The notes under the pieces are model-generated. The model saw nothing but the letters and a program-made list of their open reading frames with translations. It was not told the origin of the DNA and ran no database searches. Both the position numbers and the translations under genes were made by a program. This document shows, piece after piece, positions 22,571-34,595 of a stretch of 64,000 nt of DNA (position 1 is its first letter; each line of letters starts with the position of its first letter). The stretch comes from Cunninghamia lanceolata (lineage: Eukaryota; Streptophyta; Pinopsida; Cupressales; Cupressaceae). The stretch spans positions 1,302,001-1,366,000 of the forward strand of contig BSBN01000252.1 of the NCBI GenBank assembly GCA_027924645.1, written 5' to 3'.

Positions 22571-25500
22571 TGTTACATCCCCAATTTTTCTATTGCTATA
22601 CTTTTACTTTTTACTTGGACATAAGTAAATTTATTATGATGTTTAGATTAATGACAAGGAAAGAAATGGATTATATTAAATGTCATTTATGAAATTATGG
22701 AAATGATTATGCTATTATCGATTTAATATTTACATTATGAGATTTGATCTATTATTTGAATAATGATGCACTGATCATAATTTGTTTGGCAATGAGTTTG
22801 ATACAGGATTACAAGTTATCAGATGACTCTCGGAGAAAAGAGAGAGAGAGTATCTTTCCAGGAGAGAGATATAGACCTCAGGTTACGAGTGGTTTATTTT
22901 CCAAATCAAGTATAAGTGTTTAACGAAAACGTGAACCAATGTATCGTAAGAGGTAAGTCTTGTCTTGTTAGTTTACTTCTAAACCTAATCGACAGGTAAT
23001 CAATATTATTTACAAATCTTTCTAAGTCGTAGTAAGTTGTCTTAGTCGTTAATAATGTTAACGACGTCATTTGAAGTGTGTTTTGTGACTATTTACGTTT
23101 AACGTAAATATTACGACGTTATTGTCGTAAAATGGTTGTCTTATTATTACTAAGTCCCCTTGAGGTGTTATAAACGATTCTTAACGTTAAGACATTTTCG
23201 TCGAGTTAAGAAGTGAATATTGTCGACGAATTGTAATGGGGAGACAAGCTCAACCCAATCACAATATCCGTAATCCTTTGTTTAAATATTATCTTTTTAT
23301 TTGATTAAACCATAACTATCTAATTCAGGTGATGTTATGTGAATCATATTTGGCATAATCAAATAAGAATATGCTTATGTGTCGAGTGAGGATAATACCT
23401 CATAATAAGTCAACATTGTTATACTAGCTTGCACATAGGAGAGCCTTAATAATAGTAGTGAGTCGAGGGGATCATTAAATAATTAGCAATAGTTAAGAGA
23501 TGTGTTGGCCTCTTCCAAAAGAGAAGGACTGTGGTATTAACTACCATCATCGACGAGCCCATGGGACGGTTATCTCCCATTGACATGTGTAAACTTTGCA
23601 TTAAACTTGGCTTTAGTTAGAACCAAATTAAACATGGACTGTTATGAATTCAATTAAGTTGCAACTGAAATGAGTGGAAGTAAGGAGTAAGGTGACTCTA
23701 TAGGAGTCATGCCTGAGCCTTTATTAAATGACGCAGTTGAGCCGTGAGGCAGCAGAGAGGAATAAGGAGAAACTTGTGTGAAGTTTAGGGATACGCAGAG
23801 GAGAAATCATGGCTGAGAGGAGATACATAGCCAGAGGTGTTGACTGTAGAGTTCTATCAGCAAGTATTACCAAATCTAAGACCATTGACTAATAGGTATT
23901 CCTCAGTTCTGTATGTTAATAACAATGAGGAAATCATATGATTCTTTTAGGATGTCCATTGTTGTGTTTTTTTTGGACAGTCATATGAGAATACCTGTGA
24001 GCTTTATCCTCTGGTATTCATTGTGTTTACTGTTAAAAAGATATTAGTGTTGATCATGGGATAATGCAGATAGCATTATTAGTAAACCATTTAGATCTAT
24101 TTCTAAAATGATTAGGCATCGAATGCATTTTATATGGCCGATACTTGGTAATACAAGTGAACACTATGTTATAGTATTCTGAATTGACTATTTTCTTATA
24201 CATATCTAAATGATAATCATATCAAATCATAGTATGGAGGATAAACGATCATCATAGTAGGAGGCTATCTTAGTTGATGTTTGTTTTGAAAAATAGTTTA
24301 TTTATTGAATAATTTTGTAGAAACCAATGATATGTTCATGAGATAATCATTTATTAGACTCTTGAATTTTATTAGTATTGATTTAACTTGAATAGTTATA
24401 TTCATAGCCTTGAGTCGTATAGTTTAGACCTTTAGTCAGGGTAATGTTATTTCAAAAACATTTCCTTGTTAAGTTTCTATACATGTTGAAAATGATATCT
24501 TATCCCAAGAAACTTAGATTCTTAGTGTTCTATGGTAATTTTGGTATAATCTATTGAATGGTAGAAGAACCAGGATTAGTAGATAAATGGGATAAATGTC
24601 CAAAGATCTTCTTAAATGTCTATACTTGTAATCTTGATGAGTTTAGCTATAGTAAACCATTACGGGAAATAGACTAAGTCTATATAGAAACAACCTTGAA
24701 TAAAATCGTAAATGAGTATATATATGTAGTGATGGTTACTAACATCACATAGAGGTAATTTGAAAGGTAATCATATTCCTTTGAATAGAAGTTAATATCT
24801 TCACAAGAATTATAGTATTCTTAGCCATGAAAGAGATAAACCAAAGGTCGATTATGAACCTAGTCTTACAGGAATGAAATATATATATATATTGAAATAT
24901 CATAATATCCAATGGGTTGTTATAAAAACCCTAGAGTCGATTATGAACCCAAAGAATGGTTATGTTTTTTAGACTTATCTAATTTAAGAAAAAATTTATC
25001 ATGACAAGATGATTAAAACATTACGTAAATATAGTCGGTGGGAATATCTACAAGAATACGACAGTATACAAGTCGAGTAGGGGTGGATGAACACAACGAC
25101 TACATTCATTATGAACGATATTATTATTAAAAAATTTTGGCCAAAGTAATGCATTTGTTTTCTACATGCATTGTCAATTCACTGTATCTGGATTGCTCAT
25201 CCTATCAGAAATCAAACTTAGCTAGAGAGTATATAGGGTTGTATGGTTGATAGAGTTGAGTAGGATACAACACAATGTACTCAGGAAAGGCAAATTACCA
25301 CTGGTCACGTAAGGTCTATATTCCTCGTGAAGGGTAGGGCCACTTCTTATGTGGAAGATGTGTGGGAGACCGCCGGTCTGTGGATGGAGGTAAATCACTG
25401 GAAAGATACTCTCTCTCCAAGTAGGAAACATGCTAGGACTTGTGATAAAGATGTCAGATATTCAGAAGCAATATTTATTCCAAAATTTGTATATATAATT

Positions 25501-25697
25501 GATTTACATTTGTAAACATTGTAATTGAGAAAGATAATATGGTTTATTGTATTTTGCAAAAAGGGAAATCTTGTAATTGTAGTTACTTGATTATATGTTG
25601 AATAAAAGAAAAAATTTCTCTATCTCATTTTTACCTTGTTGATTTACTCTATGGCAAATTTCTGGTTTTACTATATTTTTAAAACTTGGATGTTACA
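22571..25697 (+). repeat. 5' LTR of the chromovirus (3127 bp)
   Basis: Begins TGTTACATC and ends GATGTTACA, an inverted terminal match of 8 of 9 bases. By eye the first 350 bases differ from the 3' LTR at about 18 positions, roughly 95% identity, so the insertion is old. The part at 22960-23240 is unusually rich in CG-containing palindromes. A 62-codon ORF near the 3' end (25327-25515) is open in both LTRs but shows no sign of selection. Confidence 0.95.
23091..23128. promoter_or_regulatory. ACGT/CGTC palindrome cluster in the LTR
   Basis: atttacgtt-t-aacgtaaat (23091-23109) is a perfect inverted repeat with a one-base centre. It is followed by acgac...gtcgt (23113-23128). cgacgtca lies just upstream at 23063-23070. 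The first palindrome is kept in the 3' LTR at 31432-31450. ACGT cores are the usual targets of plant bZIP factors, so a role as LTR enhancer is plausible inference. Confidence 0.4.
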
Positions 25698-25699
25698 TA

Positions 25700-25711
25700 T
25701 GGTATCAAAGC
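25700..25711 (+). promoter_or_regulatory. Primer binding site of the chromovirus
   Basis: tggtatcaaagc starts two bases after the 5' LTR and differs at one base from the Met-tRNA type TGGTATCAGAGC. Confidence 0.88.
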
Positions 25712-25784
25712 TACCAGGTTTAGCACTAGGGCTTATGAGACCACTATGCTTGTCTATATTTAACATTATATGGTTAGCTAATGT

Positions 25785-26198
25785 TTGAAAAAAATTTGTG
25801 CCAGGATGGTACGTCTTAAGAAGACAACAAGAAAGTCTGTTAATTCGAGTCAACATTTCCTTAAAGCAAAAAGAGAACGTGAGGCCATTATCAAAACCTT
25901 TGAGGGAACCAATGATGAGAGTGACATTTGGTTAAGTGATACTGAAACTCTGGCAACTGTCTTAGCTCGAATCAAGTGAGTGAGAAGGGAAAACATGGAA
26001 AGAGTTAAGATCACTGCCAAAATCATAGAGTATATGTCAGACGAGGAAACAACTATGGTTAGGCGAGATCCCCGCATACCCCCAACTATTGAGATCATAG
26101 AAGTTAGGTCTGATATTGAGTCAGAGGGTTATATACCTCAAGATTATGTATCTAAAAATGAGTCTGAAGGATATACTCCTCTTGAGCACAACTTTTGA
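25785..26198 (+). other. Leader with small upstream ORFs
   Basis: Between PBS and gag an ORF of 64 codons (first ATG at 25806) ends at 25979 (TGA). Its translation, KKTTRKSVNSSQHF and then REAIIKTFEGTNDESDIWLSD, continues across the stop in the same frame to 26198 with MERVKITAKIIEYMSDEETT. It could be a decayed N-terminal extension or leader peptide. No known domain is seen. Confidence 0.35.
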
Positions 26199-26376
26199 AG
26201 TCATTTCTTGTATAAATGAAGAATACTCTTTACTTTTGTAATGAAAAAAAAAAAGAGTTATTTTTGTGTCAAACTATTGTTTAAATTGAGTTTATTATCT
26301 TTAGATTTAATGGGATGCATTATAATCTTGAACTAATGGACAACTCAATATTCTCAGGTGTGAAAACTCGATAAAC

Positions 26377-27456
26377 ATGGTTCGGACAAGAACTAACCAA
26401 GGAGAACGTGAAGAGGAAAACCACTCGCCAAATAATAAGCTGGACCAAATCATAACCATGCTTGAGGAAACCAAGAAAAGATTGGGTGATTTGGAAAAGA
26501 AGGTGGATGATAAAGGGAATACTGAGGAAGGAGGTAAAAAATCTCATGGTGAAAGCGGAGAAAATCATGAAGATCAAAGTAAGAGTGCAGAACCTCATAA
26601 AGAGGCAAGGGATAGATTGACCTCGGAGCTCTCAAAGGATATGAAGAAGGTTACTCCACCAAAATTTGATGGGACAGAGACCGGAGATGCTGCAAAAGCT
26701 TGGTTAACAGAGATGGAAAAATATTTTGAGATAAGAAATTACTCGGAGGTGACCAAGGTAGTATGGGGAGCATTCCAACTGGTAGGAGAAGCATCCACTT
26801 GGTGGATGAATAAGAATATGGAATTGAATTTAAGCTCTCTAAGGGTAACTTGGGATGAGTTCGTGGAACTCTTTCACAAGAGATGGTTACCACAACTCTA
26901 TTTTGATCAAAAACTAACTAATTTTCAGAATCTTCGACAAGGAGATATGACAGTGGTGGAATATGAAGAAAAATTCACTCGACTCCTGAAATATGTTTCA
27001 CAGTATCAAAAGGATGAGAGATTCAGGATCAGAAAATTCATCATGGGCTTAAATGCTCAAATTGGTGGTGAAGTGGACGTGCATGGTCCCACAACAATGG
27101 ATCAAGTGTACGAGAAGGCAATCAAGCAAGAGAAAAAGTTGAAATCCATCTCGGCTTATTGTGATAGAAGTTGCAAGAGGTTTAATGGAACTCCTAACAA
27201 TCAACCATACAAGAAAAGATATGAAAAGAGCTATGATAACAATAGAAAAGATAAAGTACCTAAGAAGAACAAGGGTGGATCTGGTAATGAGAAGAAGAAT
27301 AGCAACTACAAAAGAAATGAGGATAACAATGGGAAGACATCAGATAAAAAAGGACCCATTGGAGGATGCTTTACTTGTGGGGGTGACCATTATGCAAATC
27401 GTTGCCCTACCAAGAATCAAAATGGACAAGAAAGAGGTACTGCACTACCTACTTAG
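26377..27456 (+). pseudogene. gag of the Tekay-type element
   Basis: An open frame of 359 codons from ATG 26377. A charged N-terminus (residues 1-85, coiled-coil-like around DQIITMLEETKKRLGDLEKK) comes first. The retrotransposon gag core spans about residues 90-250 (PPKFDGTETGDAAKAWLTEM, WDEFVELFHKRWLPQ, LRQGDMTVVEYEEKFTRL). A Lys/Asn-rich linker and one CCHC knuckle, CFTCGGDHYANRC, near residue 340 complete it. The TAG at 27454 falls within what is normally one gag-pol reading, so even this long ORF is cut from pol. Confidence 0.93.
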
Positions 27457-28080
27457 CAAAAAGCATTCCAGCAAAGGATTCATGCAGCTCTCAACAATTG
27501 TCAAGCAAAGTATCAAATCACACCCATTGAGATGACAGATGCTTTGCTTGGAGTCCCTATATCTATTTTGATTGATACATGAGCCACTAAAAACTTAGTT
27601 TCTCCTAGAATTTTGAATAAATTCCCTAGAAAAGCTGGGTACATGTCTAAACCTTGGTCAGTAGAATATGCTAACCAATGTAAGGCTCAGGTAGAGCAAT
27701 GTTTGTTTGAAGCCAAGATTGATCTCCCTAGTTTCTCAACTGAATTAAACATGTATGTACCTCCCCTAGGTTCCTATGATGTAATCCTAGGAATGAGTTG
27801 GTTATGGAAGCATAGAGCTAAGGTAGACTATTTTTCAAAAATAGTTGAATGCTTAGATGATTTGGGAAATCAAACCCAATTCCAAGGGATTCAAAGAGAA
27901 GTTAAAATCAGACCTATCTCTGCCAAGCAATTGAAAAGGGCTAGAAGGAAAGGTTGTCAGTTGTTTGCAGTCAAAATGGAACAAGTGGAGGAAGGGATAG
28001 AAAACCCTAGTTCATCTTTTGGAGAAAAGTATCCTTTTCTTCAGGAATTTCAGGATGTGTTTCTATAAGAACTTCCATCC
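27457..28080 (+). pseudogene. Protease of the Tekay-type element, catalytic Gly replaced by a stop
   Basis: Same frame as gag. The retropepsin core reads PISILIDT-stop-ATKNLV: the codon expected to be Gly of DTG is TGA at 27580-27582. The frame then runs open at 27613-28068 with PPLGSYDVILGMSWLWKHRA near 27760, the second conserved protease block. It ends with LQEFQDVFL before a TAA at 28066. A frameshift to the RT frame follows at about 28082-28093. Confidence 0.9.
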
Positions 28081-29458
28081 CAAGAGGGTTTTTGATTTTG
28101 TAATTGACATTAAACCAGGATTTGAGCCTATATCAAAAGCACCCTACCGTATGACAACTATGGAGTTAATGGAATTGAAAGCACAATTACAAGAATTGTT
28201 GGCAAAAGGTTTGATCAGACCCAATGTTTCACCTTGGGTTGCTCCGGTTATTTTTGTTAAGAAGAAGGATGGAACCCTTCAATTATGTATAGATTATCGT
28301 ATGCTTAATAAAGCAACGATAAAGAACAAATATCCTTTGCTACGTATTGATGATCTTTTTGATCAGATGCGTGAAACTGTTGTGTTTTCAAAGATTGATT
28401 TGCGATTAGGATATCATCAGTTAAGACTGAAGGATGAAGATATTCATAAGACTGCTTTTAGAACCAGATATGGACACTATGAGTTCACAATATTGTCATT
28501 TGGTTTGACGAATGCACCTACTGCATTCATGAATCTCATGAATAGTATATTCAGAGATTGTTTGGACAAGTTTGTTTTAGTCTTCCTGGATGATATACTC
28601 ATTTATTCTAAGAATGAAGAAGAACATCAATGACACATGCAAATAGTTTTGCAAAGGTTAAGAGAACATGAGTTATATGGGAAACTGTCAAAGTGTACAT
28701 TCTTGCAGAAGGAGATTCAATACCTAGGGCATATTATATCAACTAATGGAATATCTGTTGATCCTGCAAAAATCACAGCTATTTTGGATTGGCCTATACC
28801 AACAAATGTGCATGAGGTGCAGAGTTTCATGGACATGGAAGGCTATTATAGAAAGTTTGTTCTAAATTTCTCCAGTATTGCTAGTCCAATCACTTCCCTG
28901 CAGAGGAAAGGAAAGAGATTTGAATGGACGGACAAATGTCAGAATGCATTTGATCTCTTAAAGGAAAAGTTAACTACATCTCCAATCTTGAAAGTTCCTG
29001 ACCCTAAAGGACAATTTGAGGTAATTACAGAAGCCTCAGGAGAAGGATTAGGAGGAGTGCTTATGCAATATGGAAGAGTTATAGCATATGAGTCAAGGAA
29101 ATTGAAATCCTATGAGAAAAATTATGCACCGCATGATCTGGAATTGGTAGCAGTAACTCATGCCTTGCAGATGTGGAGACACTATTTGTTGGGGAAGACT
29201 TTTGTACTTAAATCAGACCATCAAAGTCTTAAGTATATTTTCTCTCAACCGCATTTGAATGCTCGACAAAGGAGATGGTTAGAATTGACATCTGACTATG
29301 ACTTTGAGATAAACTACATCAAAGGAAAAGAGAATAGAGTAGCTAATGCTTTGAGTCGTAGAATACATATAGCTTCTATTATTTCTATTCGTGGAAATTT
29401 TAAGGATTTGGTGTTGCAAAATTTGTCTAGTGATAAGTTTTATGAGCAGGTTAAGTAG
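28081..29458 (+). pseudogene. Reverse transcriptase and RNase H of the Tekay-type element
   Basis: [22 protein letters not shown] near 28128, [20 protein letters not shown] near 28218, [34 protein letters not shown] near 28386, [15 protein letters not shown] near 28499 and the catalytic [16 protein letters not shown] near 28582. A TGA at 28631 interrupts, and the frame continues with LSKCTFLQKEIQYLGHIIS. RNase H shows EASGEGLGGVLMQYGRVIAY near 29030 and LKSDHQSLKYIF near 29210. It ends with GKENRVANALSRR near 29325 and a TAG at 29456. Confidence 0.94.
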
Positions 29459-30660
29459 GCTCTGAAAAATAATCCTAGAGATCCAAAGTATGATGGTTTT
29501 ATGTTTGATTCAGATGGACTATTGAGGTATAAAGATAGAATTTATGTTCCTGATTCAACTGGATTGAGGGATCTAGTATGGAAAGAAGTTCATACTGCAC
29601 CATATTCTGGACATCCAGGAGTAACCAAACTTCTAGCGGATGTTAAACCTCTTTATTTCTGGAAAGGAATGAAGAATGATGCTGCAAGATTTGTAGCAAG
29701 CTGTTTAGAATGTCAAAAGGTAAAAGTTGAGCCCACAGGATTGTTGTACTCACATGATGTGCTAGAGTGGAAATGGCAAGTTATTAGCATGGATTTTGTT
29801 CAAGGTCTTCCTATGTCAAGGAATAAACATTATGCCATTTTAGTGGCGGTTGATAAACTCACAAAGGTAGCACATTTCATACCAGGGAATTTGACTGATG
29901 GAGCACCTGTGTTAGCTCACAAATTTATGCAAGAGGTGTTTACATTGCATGGCTTTGCTGAAAAGATTATCTCGGATAGAGATGTGTGTGTAACGTCAAG
30001 GTTTTGGCAAACTTTGTTTTTTGCACTAGGGACTAAACTCAACCTGAGTACATCTTACCATCCTGAAACTGATGGGCAAACTGAGAGAGTTAACCAAGTC
30101 TTGGAAGACTTGTTGTGAATGTATTGCATGGATCAACAATATAAGTGGGAAGAATACTTACCACTTGTGGAATTTGCTTACAACAATTCCTATCATTCCA
30201 CTATTAAGATGGCGTCATTCAAAGCATTGTATGGAAGAAGATGTCGAACTCCTATAAGCTAGGATAAGCTAGAAGATAGGATTAGCATCGGACCAAAAAT
30301 GCTAGCTGAAATGGAAGAGAAAGTTAAGTTGATCAGAAAAAGATTGATAGAAGTCAATGATAGGCAAAAGAGCTATGCAGATGCAAAGCGTGTTCCGAGG
30401 CAATTCTCTGTTGGAGAAAAAGTTCTTTTGAGGGTCAAACCTCAAAAAAGTTCTATTAAGTTTGGGAAGTCTTCTAAGCTAGCCCCTCGATATGTGGGAC
30501 CCTTTGAAGTGCTTGAAGTAGTCAATCTAGTTGCCTATAGAATTGCTCTACCACCAGCCTTATCTACAATGCACAATGTTTTTCATGTGTCTTATTTGAA
30601 GAAATATATTGTAGGTAATAATCATATTTTGACTTGGAATTCTTTACAGACGCAAGACCC
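29459..30660 (+). pseudogene. Integrase of the Tekay-type element
   Basis: The HHCC zinc domain is visible: H in WKEVHTAPYSGHPG near 29587 and CLECQKV near 29705. The core has SMDFVQGLPMSRNKHYAILV near 29790 (first Asp), KIISDRDVCVTSRFW near 29965 (second Asp) and YHPETDGQTERVNQVLEDLL near 30058 (Glu). TGA at 30116 and TAG at 30260 break it. The C-terminal GPFEVLEVVNLVAYRIALPP near 30500 and MHNVFHVSYLKKY near 30570 are the usual GPF/Y-type end. Confidence 0.94.
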
Positions 30661-30841
30661 AAGGGTGGTCACGATCAAGCCACTCAAGGTGTTAGAAACG
30701 CGCAAGCTCCACTTGCATAACAGAGAGGTCTTGCAATGCAGGGTCCAATGGGACCAATATGCTGAGGAAAATGCTACATGGGAGGATTACCATGAATTTT
30801 ATCAAAAGTTTCCTCATTTATTTAATGATGTTACCAGTTGA
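30661..30841 (+). pseudogene. C-terminal chromodomain of the integrase
   Basis: PLKVLETRKLHLHNREVL, then CRVQWDQYAEENATWEDYHE and the end KFPHLFNDVTS form a chromodomain-type tail (VQW and ATWE core). In chromoviruses this domain guides integration to particular chromatin. It is open to the TGA at 30839 in frame with integrase. Confidence 0.88.
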
Positions 30842-30905
30842 AAAGAATGAACTTGCTTTTCAGTTACTTTTTAATACTTTATATCATCGAGGACGATGAA
30901 TCTTT

Positions 30906-30917
30906 AGGGGAAGGATA
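30906..30917 (+). promoter_or_regulatory. Polypurine tract of the chromovirus
   Basis: aggggaaggata precedes the 3' LTR start tgttacatcc directly, as expected for plus-strand priming. Confidence 0.9.
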
Positions 30918-33900
30918 TGTTACATCCCCAATTTTTGTATTGCTATACTTTTACTTTTTACTTGGACATAAGTAAATTTATTATGATGTTTAGATTAATG
31001 ACAAGGAAAGAAACGGATTCTATTAAATGTCATTTATGAAATTATGGAAATGATTATGTTCATATCAATTTAATATTTGCATTATGAGATTTGATCTATT
31101 ATTTGAATAATGATGCACTGATCATAATTTGTTTGGTAACGAGTTTGATACAAGATTATAGGTTATCAGATGACTCTCAGAGAAAAGAGAGAATCTTTCT
31201 AGGAGAGAGATATAGACCTCAGGTTACGAGTGGTTTATTTGCCAAATTGAGTATAAGTGTTTAACGAAAACGTGAACCAATGTGTCGTAAGACGTAAGTC
31301 TTGTCTTGTTAGTTTACTTCTGAACCTAATCGACAGGTAGTCGATATTATTTACAAATATTTCTAAGTCGTAGTAAGTCGTCTTAGTCATTAATAACGTT
31401 AACGACATCGTTTGAAGTGTGATTTGTGACTATTTACGTTTAACGTAAATATTACGACGTTATTGTCATAAAATGGTTGTCTTATTATTATTAAGTCCCC
31501 TTGAGGTGTTATAAACGATTCTTAATGTTAAGACGTTTTTGTCGAGTTAAGAAGATGTGAATATTGTCGACGTATTGTGATGGGGAGACAAGCTCAACCC
31601 AATCACAATATCTGTAATCCTTTGTTTAAATATTATCTTTTTATTTTCAATTAAACCATAACTATCTAATTCAGGTGATGTTATGTGAATCATATTTGAC
31701 ATAATCAAATAAGAATATGCTTATGTGTCGAGTGAGGATAATACCTCATAATAAGTCAATATTGTTATACTAGCTTGCAAATAGGAGAGCCTTCAATAGT
31801 AGTAGTAGTGAGTCAAGGGGATCATTAAATAATTAGCAATAGTTAAGAGATGTGTCGGCCTCTTCCAAAAGAGAAGGACTGTGGTATTAACTACCACCAT
31901 CGACGAGCCCATGGGATGGTTATCTCCCATCGACATGTGTAAACTTTGCATTAAACTTGGCTTCAGTTAGAACCAAATCGAACATGGACTGTTATGCATT
32001 CAATTAAGTTGCAACTAAAATGAGTGGAAGTGAGGAGTAAGGCAACTCTATAGGAGTCATGCCTGAGCCTTTATTAAATGACATAGTTGAGCCGTGAGGC
32101 AACAGAGAGGAATAAAGAGAAACTTGTGTGAAGTTTAGGGATACGCAGAGGAGAAATCATGGCTAAGAGGAGATACATAGCCAGAGGCGTCGACTGTAGA
32201 GTTCTATCAGCAAGCATTGCCAACTCTAAGACCATCGACCAATAGGTATTCCTTAGTTCTGTATGTTAATAACAATGAGGAAATCGTATGATTCTTTTAG
32301 GATGTCCATCATTGTGTTTTTTTTGGATAGTCATATGAGAATGCCAGTGAGGTATATCCTTCGGCATTCATTGTGTTTACTATTAAAAAGATATTAGTAT
32401 CAATCATGGGATAATGCAGATAGCATTATTAGTAAACCATTTAGATCTATTTCTAAAATGATTAGGCATCGAATGCATTTTATATGGCCGATACTTGGTA
32501 ATACAAGTGAACACTATGTTATAGTATTTTGAATTGACTATTTTCTTATAGATATCTAAATGATAATTATATCAAACCATAGTATGGAGGATAAACGATC
32601 ATCATAGTAGGAGGTTGTCTTAGTTGATGTTTGTTTTGAAAAATAGTTTACTTATTGAATAAGTTTGTAGAAACCAATGATATGTTCATGAGATAATAAT
32701 ATATTAGACTCTTGAATTTTATTAGTATTGATTTAACTTGAATAGTTATATTCATAGCCTTGAGTCATATAGTTTAGACCTTGAGTCGGGGTAATGTTAT
32801 TTCAAAAATATTTCCTTGTTAAGTTTCTATACATGTTGAAAATGATATCTTATACCAAGAAACTTATATTCTTAGTGTTCTATGGTAATTTTGGTATAAT
32901 TTATTGAATGGTAGAAGAACCAGGATTAGTAGATAAACGGGATAAATGTCCAATGATCTTCTTAAATGTCTATACTTGTAATCTTGATGAGTTTAGCTAT
33001 AGTAAACCATTACAGGTAATAGACTAAGTCTATAGAAACAACCTTGAATAAAATCATATATGAGTATATATATGTAGTGATGGTTAATGACATCACATAG
33101 AGGTAATTTGAAAGGTAATCATATTCCTTTGAATAGAAGTTAATATCTTCACAAGAATTATAGTATTCTTAGCCATGAAAGAGATAAACCAAAGGTCGAT
33201 TATGAACCTAGTCTTATAGGAATGAAATATATATATATATATATATATATATTGAAATATTGTAATATCTAATGGGTTGTTATAAAAACCCTAGAGTCGA
33301 TTATGAACCCAAAGAATGGTTATGTCTTTTAGACTTATCTAATTCAAGAAAACTTTTATCATGACAAGATGATTAAAACATTACGTAAATATAGTCAGTG
33401 GGAATATCTGCAAGAATACGACAGTATACAAGTCGAGTAAGGGTGGGTGTACACAACAACTACGTTCATTATGAACGATATTGTTATTAAAAAACTTTGG
33501 CCAAAGTAATGCATTTGTTTTCTACATGCATTGTCAGTTCACTGTATCTGGATTGCCTATCCTATCAGAAATCATACTTAGCTAGAGGGTATCTAGGGTT
33601 GTATGGTTGATAGAGTTGAGTAGGATACAACACTATGTACTCGGGAAAGGCAAATTACCACTGGTCACCTAAGGTCTATATTCCTCATGAAGGGTAGGGC
33701 CACTTCCTATGTGAAAGATGTGTGGGAGACCACGGGTCTGTGGATGGAGGTAAATCACTGGAAAGATACTCTCTCTCCAAGCAAGAAACATGCCAGGACT
33801 TATGATAAAGATGTCAGATATTCTGAAGTAGTATTTATTCCAAAATTTGTATATGTAATTGATTTACATTTGTAAACATTGTAATTGATAAAGACAAAAT

Positions 33901-34051
33901 GGTTTATTGTATTTTGTAAAGATAAATCTTGTAATTGTAGTTACTTGATTATATGTTGAATAAAAGAAAAATTTTCTCTCATTTTTACCTTGTTGATTTA
34001 CTCTATGGTAAATTTCTGGTTTTACTATATTTTTAGAACTTGGATGTTACA
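30918..34051 (+). repeat. 3' LTR of the chromovirus (3134 bp)
   Basis: Same termini and order as the 5' LTR. Small indels include a longer (AT)n at 33228-33251 against 24880-24891 in the 5' copy. It abuts gaggaagtgtgtgag of the GA locus. Confidence 0.95.
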
Positions 34052-34450
34052 GAGGAAGTGTGTGAGAGAGAAGGGTGGAGGGAGACAAAGATGAAGAGAG
34101 ATAAAGAGAAATAGAAAGGAGAGAGGTAGAGAGAGAAACATATGTAGAGAGATACTATTGTTTCCTATTAAATTATTATAGGGGCTTCCACCTATTATTA
34201 GATCAAAACCTCCAATTGAATTAATCATTTCATCAAGTCTTTCTTTTGTCAAATTCTACACATATTCCACCTTAATCAATTTACCCATAAGATGTTATGT
34301 GGAGAGAGAGAGAGAGAGAGAGAGATCTTGGAGAGAGGAGAGAAACATAGGGAGAGAAAAAACTCAGAGAGAGGAAGTGTGTGAGAGAGAAGGGGGAGGG
34401 AAATAGAGATAGAGAGCTCGATAAAAAGAAATAGAGAGCTAGACAGGGAG

Positions 34451-34482
<32 letters not shown>

Positions 34483-34595
34483 TACTTTTAAATTTCAAGT
34501 AGAGAACATGGCTATATGCATAACCTTCCTATGAACAATTATTTCTAAATTTTACCTTTACTACCCATCACAATTGAAGAGACATTTCCTAAAAC
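34052..34595. repeat. GA-rich field, right part; duplicated module copy 2
   Basis: Matches 14520-15130 in order and sequence, including ttcctattaaattattataggggcttccacc and aagtagagaacatggcta. It shows that the GA locus resumes after the chromovirus. Confidence 0.88.

Larger units (their letters stand above)
22571..34051 (+). mobile_element. Ty3/gypsy chromovirus, Tekay/Del type, with 3.1-kb LTRs
   Basis: Structurally complete: two long LTRs, PBS, gag, protease, RT, RNase H, integrase, chromodomain and PPT. The chromodomain, RT type and very long LTRs point to the Tekay (Del) lineage. Flanking 5-mers are cagga and gagga (4 of 5 match). The related GA-locus module at 14530-14560 reads straight through (agatctcatagaaaggaagtgtg) and acts as a paralogous empty site. 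At least seven stops and one frameshift disable gag-pol. Confidence 0.95.

Noticed and set aside
25327..25515. 62-codon ORF present in both chromovirus LTRs (also 33687-33875)
   Set aside because: Both copies come from one LTR. By eye about seven replacement against four silent changes, so no sign of selection. The left copy also begins with GTG.
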